Assembly: GCF_963678635.1 (NCBI RefSeq)
Contig: NC_087063.1
Span: 29,774,599 to 29,838,598 of the forward strand
Length of the DNA: 64,000 nt
Origin: Symsagittifera roscoffensis
Taxonomy: Eukaryota > Xenacoelomorpha > Acoela > Convolutidae
Direction: 5' to 3'
Shown one piece after another: positions 11,401-20,803 of this stretch (position 1 is the stretch's first letter; each line of letters opens with the position of its first letter). The notes under the pieces were generated by a model that was not told the DNA's origin, searched no databases, and saw only the letters and a program-made list of their open reading frames with translations. The position numbers and the translations under genes are program-made.

Positions 11401-14400
11401 TTGAGGGTTTTGCATAAACTTAGTTGCCTGAAACAAAACAAGGAGTCTCACGTCACAATGAATTCAAACGGATTTTTTTTTCTAATAACGAAACGATTAG
11501 CAGCGCTACGATATGCTTACCATGTTCATAAATTCGGGATTGGACAGAATATTGCCCAGACCACCGCCAGCAGCTCCACCCATCAAACTGCCTAGGTCCA
11601 TGCCGCCCAAAGTCGCCTAAAACCACAAACAAACCATTCTTCAACTTCGTTCATAGGCGTTCAAAAAAACTATAGCTCAATAACGTTTTAAAAATCTTAA
11701 GCTCTGTCTGTTATGACTAAAAAAGTTCTATTAGAATTTTCACAATTTGATAGAATATTTTGCTTCAAATCTTTTTCATTCTTCACGTAATATTAAAAAA
11801 TGAAGCGCTAATTAGCTAAAGTTCATTTTTTAATTTGTTCAATCACCGGAAAAAACCTTATTTTTTTTTTAAAAAAAAGAGTAGAAGAACCGATTATCAT
11901 GAGTCCGAATTTTTTCGAGCTGGTAACACTCGGGTTAGGCGTGTTCTTGATTTTTACATGGTTCTGACTTGAACAAAAACGTGCCTAAGGGAATGTGACA
12001 CCATTTGAAAATCCGGTTGCCAAATTTTAGAAACAATATGCGCGGTTTATTGGGAGCGGGGCAAAAGTCTGACTTAATAAAAGCAAACAAGATAGAAATA
12101 CAAGTCAGTTCACTCACGCCAGATGATGGCGGTGCAGATGCTGCCTTTGCCGCCAAGTCCTGTGCAACCTTCAGATTATTCTTATAGCTTTCATTCGATG
12201 GGTCGAACTCCAGAGCTTTTTGGTAGGCCTCGATTGCCTTTGCGTACTCTTTCATCTCAGTGTAAGCTAGCCCCATTCTGCCGTGGGCCTTACTATATTT
12301 GTCGTCTATCCTTAATGCCATCTCGCAGTCATCGATGGCTTGGCTGTGGTTACCCATCTTACTGTGAGCTGCAGCTCTAGATAAAACAGCTCAATTTCAG
12401 CATTATACACAGAGGCGCAGCGGAGCTCCGCATCACTTGTGACACAACACAAACATAAAAAAAAAACAGTTGGAAAACAATAGATGAACCAAAACTTTCT
12501 CGATAAAAGAATTTTAGGGACCCAGCTAAAGCTGAAAGTACCAGTTCGATATTTTCAAAAATTGTTATACTGATGAGGGATGACATGGGTAGTTTTAAAA
12601 ATTTGACTTTGCCCATACCTTAGCTGTTTCTTTACTAAAATAAGTTAGGATTTTTCCCACGAACATAGCCTTTTTCCAACAAAAATAAACGAATATCCGC
12701 TTCTGCAGCAAACACTCTCACAGCCGGTTCTTTAGATTGACCGGTTAATCTCGGGTTTATAGGGTAATTTTTAAGAGAGGTCAAAAAACTTCTAATAAAT
12801 GGTCGAAAATTCAAAACCGTCTCTTTACAAAATCTTTAAGTAAATAAAGTAGATCGAGGTCGCTTTTGCAGAAAGATTCCCAAAATCTGGTTTCTCGGTT
12901 AAACACTTCAGCTAAGAATTATAGTTTTCGAGAAAAGTCATAAGTGTTTAAAAAACGGTATAAATTTCAAAACTTTGGACATTTTTGAAGGCCACAACTT
13001 TTTTCTTAAAAAAGATAACCTTGATAACTTTTGACATTTTTGAAGGCCACAACTTTTTTCTTAAAAAATGGGAGTCGCCGCTAATGCAAATAGGCTTTCG
13101 ACAACCTTTTGCTTTGATTAAATCCTTGATATAGAGAATTGACAGGATAGTTATCGAAAAAAGTCAGAAAGATTCCTAAAAACAGTCAGCAAATCAAAAA
13201 TTTGTCTTTTCGTCGAAGCATAGCTTTTTGTGCAAAACACTTTGAGCGTAGCCGCATATGCAGCACAGATTCACACAACCTGTTATTTTGATTGAACAAA
13301 AAAATTAGACGTGGTAGGATAGATTTCGAGAAAGGTCAAATAGTTTCAAAAACCTTAACAAACGAATATCGCTTTTTCCGAGGGCGTAGTCGAAAATGCA
13401 AGGAAATTTTTCACAACCCGTTATTTTAATTGAACCCAAAATCTTAACTTTGGGAGGGTAGTTCGAAAAAAATCGAAAAATTGCAAAACGGTCGAAAATC
13501 CAAATTTTGAGTTTTCCTAGGGCCATAACTCTTGTGTAAAAAAATTTGACATAACCGCTCATGCAGGGGAGCTACCCACAACCCATTCTATCTATTGAGT
13601 CCAAAATCTCAGATTCCGGAGGTGATTGAGAAAATGAGAAGTCCAAAAATATGGGTCAACTATTCCCCCACAGACTATTTCGAAGGCTGTAGACAGTAGT
13701 ATAAAGTAAACAGAGACAAGAAAATTATGCAGGCACACCGGGGGTAGACGGTCTTTACAAGAATACCATTTTTTGTAAATATCTTTCATAACTAAATTTT
13801 TTGCAAAAAGTGAAAAAAAAACATTCAAAAGCGTCTCAAAAACATTTAAACCTCCATACATTTCATAATTCATGTTTCTATCATGCAGGAAATCTAGGAA
13901 CATATTCCGAGCGAGAAATTTGAATTTCAAATTAGCAACGGAACGAAACTTACTAAGCCGAAACAAAACCGACAATCTTTGAGCAGAATTCAGTTGAGCC
14001 AAAATTAATGCTTTTCAAATTTTAAGGTTTGAGCCCCCGCTAAAACTACAAAAAAAAACAACACTTGCAATCACAAAGATACTTGCTTAAATCGCCATAA
14101 AAATCCGTGATGACGCAACCTAAGCCAAGAAAACTTGAGCAGACAAACTAATGTCCTTTAATTCAATTTTTACGGGAAACAAACATTTAATTTCACACAT
14201 ACTGAAAAAACAAGGTCCTGCCAGTTCTCGAACCCCAGACCTCAAAAAGCAATGGCAACTGCGTTACCTACAGTCTAAGTAGGAAGAAACCTGGAAGTTA
14301 TTGAGGTTCAGTATTGAAACAAGCGCAATTTCCCCATTAAAAAAACCGTTCTTACAAGAAATTGCACTTGCTTTAATACTCAACTTTAATAACTTCCAGG

Positions 14401-17400
14401 TGAATACGTTACCAAATCAATTTCACCAAGAGTTATCAACGTTTGATGACCCACGCTAGACGAAATAAGAAGTTTGACAAGTGTGTTTTTTATACTTTTA
14501 TAAGATAGATATTAAAACGGTATTGATCGAAAAATTTTAAAACGAGATGAAATTTGCACTTGTTTCAACCTTAGGGTGCATTTTTATGCCTAATACTCAC
14601 AAGCATGATTTGATGCTTGAAATATGAAGCATTTGAAAAATGAGTGATATGTATGATTACACTTGCAATAGCAAGTGCCGTATAATCGTGAACTAGACTT
14701 TTCCCCATAAACAACCTTTCTTACAAAAGTCTAGTTCCCTATTATATGGCACTTGCTATCGCAAGTGTAATCATACAAATCACTCATTTTTCATACATCA
14801 AATGCTTCATATTTCATGCATCAAATCATACTTGTGAGTATTAGGGATGAAAATGCACCATAAGGCTGAAACAAAGGCAAACTTATCTCGTTTTAAAACT
14901 TTTCGATCAATACCGTCTTAACATCTATCTTATAAGTATTTAAAAAAATAATTGTCAAAGTTCTTATTTTGTCTAGCGTGGGTCATCAAACCTTGATAAC
15001 TCTTGGTGAAATTGAGTTGGCAACGTATTCACAATTATAGATATTCAAGGACACATACCTGTTGCTATAATAAACAGCATTGCGTGGATCATGTTCAATT
15101 GCAGATGTGTACTTGGCTACTGCTTCTGAATAGGATTCTACTTTCATTAATTCATTACCTGAAACAAAATCATCTGACATTTCCACAATTACCGAATTCT
15201 GAGCATCGATTCAATTTCAATTGACAAAGGTCAACCGAAAATTTATCACAGGTAAATTTCACTTCATATTCTTTAAGTACCTTCGTTTTTGAGTTTCTCA
15301 GCTTCTGCCTTGTCTTCAGGGGACGTTGGCTTGTCGTGTTGGACTAGATATGCTTCGAAGATGGACTGGATGGAAGTTGGTGTGAACAAGTGTCTTCTAT
15401 CTTCTGGATTGGTAAGTGATACGCTGTACACGTTCTCTAGACACTGTGTCGCCACTATAAACATAAAATAAGCAAAATAAAAGCTCAATGACCAAAGATT
15501 CTGTAATTGATTTCTGTTCAAAGAAATCTATATTTTAATTAGATAACAATTTCATAAGCCTTCACCCTATTTCACTTGATATACGAAAGATGGTTACTCC
15601 TAACTAAATGACAGGGAAAAAACAACATTTTAAAACTTTTCTGGGGACCATACACTGAGCGCTCTAAATCGCAAGAAATTTTAATTGAATTTGTTAAACA
15701 CAGGCTAAGCGGAGCCTCACATCACTTCTAAATACAGAAATAAATGGAAAAAATGTTTATTTTGCTTCGACTACTAAAAACTTTTCTGATAATTTACACA
15801 GATTTCTAACACATTTAATCGTGTTTTGGATTATCAAAACATAGCAACAACGGTATACAAGCTTCACCGACAACTCGTAAGCTCATAGAAAAAAAAAGTT
15901 TTTTTTGGAGAAACGATTTATATTTTCATATTTTACATTTAAGAAGTCGTGAGTTAGAAGGATGCTGCGAGCTAAGCAAACTACCAAAATAATGATTTCG
16001 TCTCAAATGGCATCATTCTCAAATGGCATAAAAATAAAAAAAAATCCCAAATTTCATGCAAAAGTTGCATTAAAAAAATCGACAACAAATTTTTCGTGAA
16101 CAAAGTGAGAAAATTTGTCAAGTTGTCTATTCAAATGTTGATTGACATTCTATCGTGAAAAAATTGTGAATTTTTTATCACAAGCAACTAGCATAAGCTT
16201 GCGGTTATCAATAAACTTCTTGTGTTCAATTTTTTTGATAAATTTGTTGCTTAAAATTGGTTTGGAAGCAATTAATTCCAAATCTTGTTCACATGTTCTC
16301 GTTCCTGACAAATTCTTAGAATTAGAAAGTGATAGAAAACGTTTAATTACAATGAAAACTTGAAACTTTTGCCATTTGGGAAAAATTTCCACTTTTCTCC
16401 CATTTGGGAATTATGCCATTTGGAAAGTTACCAAAATAATGAACTTATTGCAGACCATGCTCATGATTGAACAAAACATTAAACACGTACGATACAACAC
16501 AAACATAAAAAAACATAGAAAATCGAAAAAAGTAAATGTTGAAAAACACCAGGGAGCCAAAATCTTCGTATTTCTCGATAAAAACTAGGGGCCAAGCTAA
16601 AGCTTGAATTACCTGCTTGATACTTTTTGAATTTGCGAAAATACTGAAGAAGAATGAAATTGACTTTGCCCAAAATCTTAATTGTTTCTTCACTAAAATA
16701 AGTTTGTAACATTCCGACATTCCGAAAGACAACACTTTTTTCCAAAAAATGCTCGTCTCTTCTGTAGGGTAATTTCTAGAAGATTCTAAAAAAGGTCAAA
16801 AGTTGAAAATAGTGACTTTCCGAAATCAGTAACTTTTTCTGCAAAAAAGGTGGTTGCTTAAGCTGAGAAAATTCTCAAAACAGGGTTTCTCGATTGAACA
16901 CTTAACCCAAGAATTGGAACGGTAGTTTTCGAGTTAAGTCAAAAAATTTCCAAAAAACCGTCAACAAATCAATAATTTACTTTTTACGAGAATCATAGCT
17001 TCTCGAGTAAAACATTTAAGCGTGGTAATTTATTAAAAGAGATTCACACTTTTTAATTCGATTGAGCCCAAAAATTCGGATTTGGGAGGGTAGTTTCCGA
17101 GAAAGTTCAAACTTCAAAAACGATAGAAAAAAAACGTATTCTTTTCCTTGAGACATTACTGTTTTTGTAAAATAAGATTGGGTGTATCCGATTAATCACA
17201 ACCCATTGACTCGATTGAACCCGAATTTTCAGATTTGGGAGGGTTGTTCTTGGGACAAGTCCAAATCTTTCCATTAAAAAAAACGTTCAAAAACTCAAAA
17301 TTTTGACTTTTGAGAGGGCAATGACTCTTGTTTAAAAAATTGGGCGTAACCGTTCATGCAGGAGGGGGGCTTCCCACAATCGGGTCTATCCATTGAATTT

Positions 17401-19631
17401 AAAATATCAGATGCGTGAGGTGATTTTTGAGAAAACGAAGCAAGTCCCAAAATATTGGTCAAATATTCATCCACGAAATTTTCGAAGACTGTTGACAGTG
17501 GGGTAAAGTAAAAAGATACCATGGGATTACGCTGGCGCAAAATGTGGTAGGCGATCTTTTCAGTGATACCGGTTTTTTGATAACCGGTAGTGTTGATTTC
17601 GCAAAGTGAAAAAAAATTCCAGAGCGTCTCAAAAAATAAAACTAATAAAAACCCAAATCCTTGCATTTTCATGATACTTTTTTTACATAGCAGAAATTTT
17701 AGGAAAAAAACGCCAAGCAAGATATTTCAATTTCAAATAGTAACGGAACAAAACTTACCAAGCGGAAACAAACCTAAAAATCGTTCAATCTTTGATCAGA
17801 AACCAGTAGAATTGTTTGGACTACAAAGAACAGGGACTACAAAGAACAGCACTTGCAATCACCATGGTTTTTGCAATCAACACAGGAAGATTCTTTGATG
17901 TGAGAACTAAAGCCAACAAAACATGAGCAGACAAGCGAAAGTCCTAGTTCAATTTTACCGTAAACTTTTATAAATTTTCATACTTATTGAAGAAAAGGTC
18001 CTGCTGGGACACAAACCCCAAACCTTCACGTGCATAAGCAACCACGTTACCTCCAGGCTAAGCGGAAAGGAATCTAGAAGTTCTCAAGGTTCAATTTACA
18101 AGCGAGTGATATTTCTTGTAAGAAAAGTGTTCAGGGGAAAAAGTCTAATGACCGATTACAAGACACTTGCTCTCGCAAGTGAAAAGAAACAAGAATGGCC
18201 GGTTGCAGTGCACTTAGCTCAAGTTCCGGCAATATTCATATAAAAAAGAGGTTTTATTCAAATTAGGTTTTATTCAAATTAGTGTCGTTTCAAGAGGGTG
18301 GTGTGATTCGGAAAAAATACGATCGCATAGAAAATTAGTGAGTTAGGCATTACGGACAACATTTGTCTTTAAAAACCAACAAATAGTGAACACAAACATT
18401 TGCAAAACAATTTTAACTTTTATAGAAAACCTTGTTTGCCTAATTAACGCTAAATGAAAAATGCATAACAAGTTTTCTCTTTAGTAAAAGTCTACAAAAA
18501 GTTAGATTCCATTTAAAAAGAGCTACTCGAGCGCGTTACTCCTCCGAAATTAGACTAAATTTTCAAAATTTCCAAAACGTGTCGACACTAGGAAAATTTT
18601 ATATTGTAGTTCGAATTATGATTAGAAGGTTTTTTTAAGTGATATACCACTAGACAAAATCAGTGATGAAAACTAAAACACATCCGAAAACAAAGTTTAT
18701 GCCCATTTTTCAATGGTCAGAACAATAATGTAACAGAGGGCTGAAGCTAATAACAGCAAGGAGAGCAGGATGCTGTGCAAGTAGCACTGAAGGTTCCGGC
18801 CATTTTGTGAAGTTTTTTCTTCAAAATGCGTCGTTTTTTTGTTTTTAGTATGATGATAGAATCTAAATGAAAGCCTAAAACTTCGATGTTAAGATTAATT
18901 AAGTACATTTGTGAACAATTTTCCGAATCAAATAAAGAAATTAAAAACTTTGTTTTCGTTCTTAACGTTTTATTCCAAAGCGCTAAAATAATTCTCGATA
19001 AACGATTTTACTTAGGTAAAACTAAGTTAAGTTAGTTATTCAGTGAATTATAAAACCAAGAAATATAAGCCAATAACAAATTAGTCACAAAATCTTTATT
19101 CAACCGACATGGGACGAAAAATCAAACTGGGTTTTTCTCGACACTTCTCAAATTTGGTTAGAAAAAGTTATTGCTCGTGTAATGCAGTAAAAAAACCGCA
19201 ATTCTTAATGAAAAGTAGCGCAAATAAAATGGCCTGCAGCACTGCTATACACGTCATTGCGCCAACAAGCAATAAGCAGACACTAGATAGTCCAAAAACT
19301 TGATTTGTTCACAGAAACTTCTAGTTTGTAATAATTACAGGCCCTGGGCAGCTAAACGACAATAACTAATATTTTCTATTGAACGTCTCAATTTTCTTGC
19401 AAATTTATAAGAGTAAATCCCAATAGCAAGAAATTTGCTCTCGCAAGTGTAAATAGCCACGGAAATTTGTTTGGAGTGCATTCCATTCGCAGCTGTTTGA
19501 GGAATGGGCTAACCTTCGAGACTTTCCTTGGCGTCTGAGTCCACCAGGTCAGAGTTCATTTCATCATTGAGAAAGGTGAGCATGCTGAATATCAGCTTGC
19601 GCTTGCTGCTACTGCTACTATCACTGGCCAT
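8293..19631 (-). CDS. SGTA: SGTA, small glutamine-rich TPR co-chaperone (whole gene, 8 coding exons)
   Basis: The coding exons, in order of transcription, are 19514-19631, 15281-15454, 15059-15158, 12118-12376, 11521-11616, 11390-11427, 10494-10589 and 8293-8416 (or 4394-4517). They total 1005 nt and 334 residues, against 313 in human. In other animals SGTA binds the BAG6 complex and passes tail-anchored and mislocalised proteins from Hsp70 to the GET/TRC40 pathway in the cytosol. The N-terminal dimer region (1-70) has KRKLIFSMLTFLNDE. Three TPR motifs lie at about 90-205 and keep the GNE, YSNRAAAHSK and KAHGRMG residues expected of a carboxylate clamp for Hsp70/Hsp90 tails. Two short Asn-Pro segments follow (NPEFMNM, NPQIMNA). 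The C terminus is charged rather than glutamine-rich. Introns 1 and 3 are filled with mobile elements. Confidence 0.93.
8760..9430 (-). repeat. Family 1 tRNA-derived repeat, near full length
   Basis: This is the paired copy of 4862-5520. The tRNA-like core at about 8881-8954 has A box and B box on the minus strand. The left edge shows AAGCTGCGCTTCGC and the right edge the palindromic TTCACACGTGTAATGCACGT region. Confidence 0.75.
9450..10140. repeat. ~160 bp tandem repeat units (family S)
   Basis: At least three imperfect units share TATCTCGGAAACTAAAAGG, GAGCAGTCA, TTGGAGGCAAGATTTG and CACCCAACTAC. The same unit occurs at 5545-5890, 6400-6830 and, as a longer array, at 34180-35450. Confidence 0.65.
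10494..10589 (-). CDS. SGTA: SGTA exon 7
   Basis: The acceptor is TTTGGTTTCAG and the donor GTGAGT. The 96 nt encode FSSAMQQNP, a Gly/Ser-rich stretch, then PPNMNAFLQ. This corresponds to the poorly conserved linker ahead of the C-terminal segment in other SGTA proteins. The distal duplication lacks this exon, with the breakpoint at its acceptor. Confidence 0.85.
10984..11274. repeat. Two ~150 bp direct repeats with hairpins in SGTA intron 6
   Basis: Copy 1 (about 10984-11122) and copy 2 (about 11136-11274) share GGAGGAAAGCATAC, CCTCGAACGACC, GAGTAAGCGATAAAATATAA and TTTTTGTAGGCGAAAAAAA. Copy 2 has a perfect 13 bp hairpin, GAGGAAAGCATAC at 11139-11151 with its complement at 11155-11167 and a loop of three As. 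The hairpin is slightly decayed in copy 1. The array lies just past the edge of the segmental duplication. Confidence 0.8.
11390..11427 (-). CDS. SGTA: SGTA exon 6 (38 nt)
   Basis: A CAG acceptor and GTAAGT donor bound 38 nt that encode ATKFMQNPQIMNA, the last residue being completed by exon 7. It matches the second Asn-Pro segment of SGTA (ASNLMNNPQIQQL in human). It is too short to be found from open frames alone, but phase and similarity agree. Confidence 0.85.
11521..11616 (-). CDS. SGTA: SGTA exon 5
   Basis: The acceptor TTTTAG and donor GTAAGC bound 32 codons, ATLGGMDLGSLMGG... ending in LSNPEFMNM. This is the first Asn-Pro segment after the TPR domain (SFDIAGLLNNPGFMSM in human), part of the client-binding half of SGTA. 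Confidence 0.88.
12118..12376 (-). CDS. SGTA: SGTA exon 4 (TPR 2-3)
   Basis: The acceptor is TTTTATCTAG and the donor GGC|GTGAGT. The 259 nt encode AAAHSKMGNHSQAIDDCEMA..., KAHGRMGLAYTEMKEYAKAI... and ESYKNNLKVAQDLA, covering TPR2, TPR3 and the capping helix. The K and R of KAHGR are the expected clamp residues for EEVD tails. Confidence 0.93.
12409..14288. repeat. Composite element with ~165 bp internal repeats, copy 2 (SGTA intron 3)
   Basis: It begins with the hairpin-like edge CAGCGGAGCTCCGC, has a unique lead, then tandem units at about 12660-13640 marked by GGGCCATAACTCTTGTGTAA, GCTCATGCAGGGGAGCT and GGTAGTTCGAAAAAAATCG. A unique tail follows, then a tRNA-like block at about 14215-14285 whose B box (GGGGTTCGAGAAC) is on the minus strand. 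The element and the adjoining fold-backs make up nearly all of intron 3. Confidence 0.6.
14289..14401. repeat. 113 bp fold-back
   Basis: Arms of about 43 bp starting ACCTGGAAGTTATT pair with AATAACTTCCAGGT. The apex reads CCCCATTAAA followed by CGTTCTTACAAG, which resembles the apex of the larger fold-back next to it. The two structures touch at 14400. Confidence 0.8.
14400..15032. mobile_element. 633 bp fold-back element beside SGTA exon 3
   Basis: Two arms of about 300 bp are inverted copies. GTGAATACGTTACCAA at 14400-14415 pairs with TTGGCAACGTATTCAC at 15017-15032, and similarity continues to an apex near 14713. Each arm holds a hairpin CACTTGC(N4)GCAAGTG (14660-14677 and 14750-14767). 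No coding frame is present. The right end stops 26 bases short of the exon 3 donor, so transcripts would carry a very long hairpin within the intron. Confidence 0.85.
15059..15158 (-). CDS. SGTA: SGTA exon 3 (TPR 1)
   Basis: The acceptor TTTTGTTTCAG and donor AG|GTATGT bound 100 nt that encode NELMKVESYSEAVAKYTS and HDPRNAVYYSN. This is the body of TPR1 and the start of TPR2, with the conserved GNE and YSNR positions at the joins. Confidence 0.92.
15281..15454 (-). CDS. SGTA: SGTA exon 2
   Basis: The acceptor TTTATAG and donor G|GTACTT bound 174 nt. They encode ATQCLENVYSVSL, a variable linker, and SPEDKAEAEKLKNEG leading into TPR1. AIQCLE and SEEDSAEAERLKTEG are the human counterparts. Confidence 0.92.
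15455..16489. other. SGTA intron 1, 3' part
   Basis: This is AT-rich intron with no gene. A terminal repeat edge (AACACAGGCTAAGCGGAGC) lies at about 15698. The frames at 16142-16392 on both strands show no recognisable product. Confidence 0.4.
16490..18181. repeat. Composite element with ~165 bp internal repeats, copy 3 (SGTA intron 1)
   Basis: The block order matches copy 2: a unique lead with GGGGCCAAGCTAAAGCTTG, tandem units at about 16800-17440, a unique tail, a tRNA-like block near 17995-18070, then a terminal module at 18113-18181 that ends in the hairpin CACTTGCTCTCGCAAGTG (18164-18181). This is the clearest copy for defining the 3' end of the family. Confidence 0.6.
18182..19513. other. 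SGTA intron 1, 5' part
   Basis: No gene was seen in this AT-rich stretch. A lone hairpin-module remnant, TTGCTCTCGCAAGTGTAA, lies near 19435-19452. The open frame at 19109-19303 on the plus strand has no family resemblance. Confidence 0.4.
19514..19631 (-). CDS. SGTA: SGTA exon 1 with start codon
   Basis: ATG is at 19629-19631 and the donor is GAAG|GTTAGC. The 39 codons read MASDSSSSSKRKLIFSM..., then FLNDEMNSDLVDSDAKESLE. This matches the N-terminal dimerisation region of SGTA (AIIQFLHDQL... SSDAQESLE in human), which also binds UBL4A. The Ser run after the start looks lineage-specific. The start is supported by similarity beginning right after it. Confidence 0.9.
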
Positions 19632-20374
19632 ATTGAACCTGCTCAATCAAACACAAACAAACAACCAAGATCTGAAAATACGACACGAATATTACAATCA
19701 CTATGGTAAGCAAAATTTACTTTAAAAATAGTCTTTTTATGAGGAGAATCACAACCAGTAGATTTTACACTAAACAAATCAGCTATACATAGCAGGTAAT
19801 TACAGAATCGGCTGTGAAATTTAAGCAATTGGGCCGACTTTCAAAAATAGTTCTTTTTGGCAGGACTCTTTGCAGGTCCATTAAATTGATTTACTGAGCT
19901 TTTTATTACGTGAAAAATCGTATTTTGGCAGTTCTGAGAAAAGTTGTCAAAAATGCCGTTTTGAGCGCTTTTAACGAAGTCTATATAAAAAAAAACATTT
20001 TTTCAGAACACTTCATTTTTAAACCATTTTTATGCTTTGAGACTTTGCTTTTTTCCAACTTTTGCGACTGACACTTTTTCGATAAAACTAATCCAAGTTG
20101 AGAAAACTGGATCAATAGGTTTCAGTCCACTGGGATACCTATAAGTTTGATTTCCTTTTAGCAAATGAATTTGAAATGAACGTTACAAAATATCCATAAA
20201 AATAAAAACCACGAAAAAAATCATCACGACCTAAATAAGCGCCTTCACTTCGTTCATTGACACCTAATAAGTTAATAAAGTGAAATTCGCAAAGCTTTTC
20301 TTGAAAAATCTTCTTCAGTCTAATATTCAATTCAAATCGGTGTTAAAAGTTTTAAATGTATATCATCATTAGCA
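19632..20374. promoter_or_regulatory. Interval between NDUFB2 and SGTA (SGTA promoter region)
   Basis: The 743 bases between the NDUFB2 stop and the SGTA start must hold the NDUFB2 3' end and the SGTA 5' region. I see no TATA box I would defend. A fragment of the dispersed GACCTATA/GACCTAAATA-type repeat lies at about 20090-20330. An AATAAA on the minus strand near 19900 may serve NDUFB2. Confidence 0.35.
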
Positions 20375-20803
20375 TTACTCCTTAATCATTTTCTGATAGG
20401 GATGGTCTTTGATTAGACCAAAATTCACTGGATCTGTCTCGTCTGCCCAGTCATCTGGAGGAACTCCTAGTTCTTCGTCCGTCCATGAATCCGGAGTTAT
20501 TGTCACGTGGTTATCCAGAAAGGGTATTACGTCATAAGGGTGGTAGTAGAAAGAGTAAGAAAAGCCGGCAACCATTAACGCCAGAAGGATTTTGCTTGTT
20601 TTAGTGAAGAGTTCGTGTTCGCTGTCTGGGATCATTGTTCGGTACCACGTAGCGTATCCGCTTCCTCCGCCTGATCCATTGCGAACACATGTAACGGCCT
20701 TCGATGGAGGTGCACTATTTCTCAAGACACCCCTACTCTGTGTAGACAAACGCCGATTTACAATCTGCACAAGGGATCTAGTCAACCTAGCCGGAAGAAG
20801 CAT
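20375..20803 (-). CDS. NDUFB2: NDUFB2, complex I B2 (AGGG) accessory subunit
   Basis: The frame has 142 codons plus TAA at 20375-20377. It starts MLLPARLTRSLVQIVNRRLS, an Arg-rich, acid-free mitochondrial presequence. A single membrane segment around SKILLALMVAGFSYSFYYHP comes next, then the family signature DSWTDEELGVPPDD (human SQWTDEELGIPPDD). The protein sits in the membrane arm of NADH:ubiquinone oxidoreductase in the inner mitochondrial membrane and has no catalytic residues. I chose the ATG at 20801-20803 because TTTTTCAG just upstream looks like a 3' splice site ending an intron in the 5' leader; an upstream in-frame ATG at 20884 would add residues with no family match. The last 24 residues (WADETDPVNFGLIKDHPYQ...) extend past the human C terminus. 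Confidence 0.85.
   Translation of the reverse strand: MLLPARLTRSLVQIVNRRLSTQSRGVLRNSAPPSKAVTCVRNGSGGGSGYATWYRTMIPDSEHELFTKTSKILLALMVAGFSYSFYYHPYDVIPFLDNHVTITPDSWTDEELGVPPDDWADETDPVNFGLIKDHPYQKMIKE

Noticed and set aside
17295-17720. 141-codon minus-strand ORF
   Set aside because: It is read from the internal tandem repeats of the composite element, and equivalent frames in the other copies differ.
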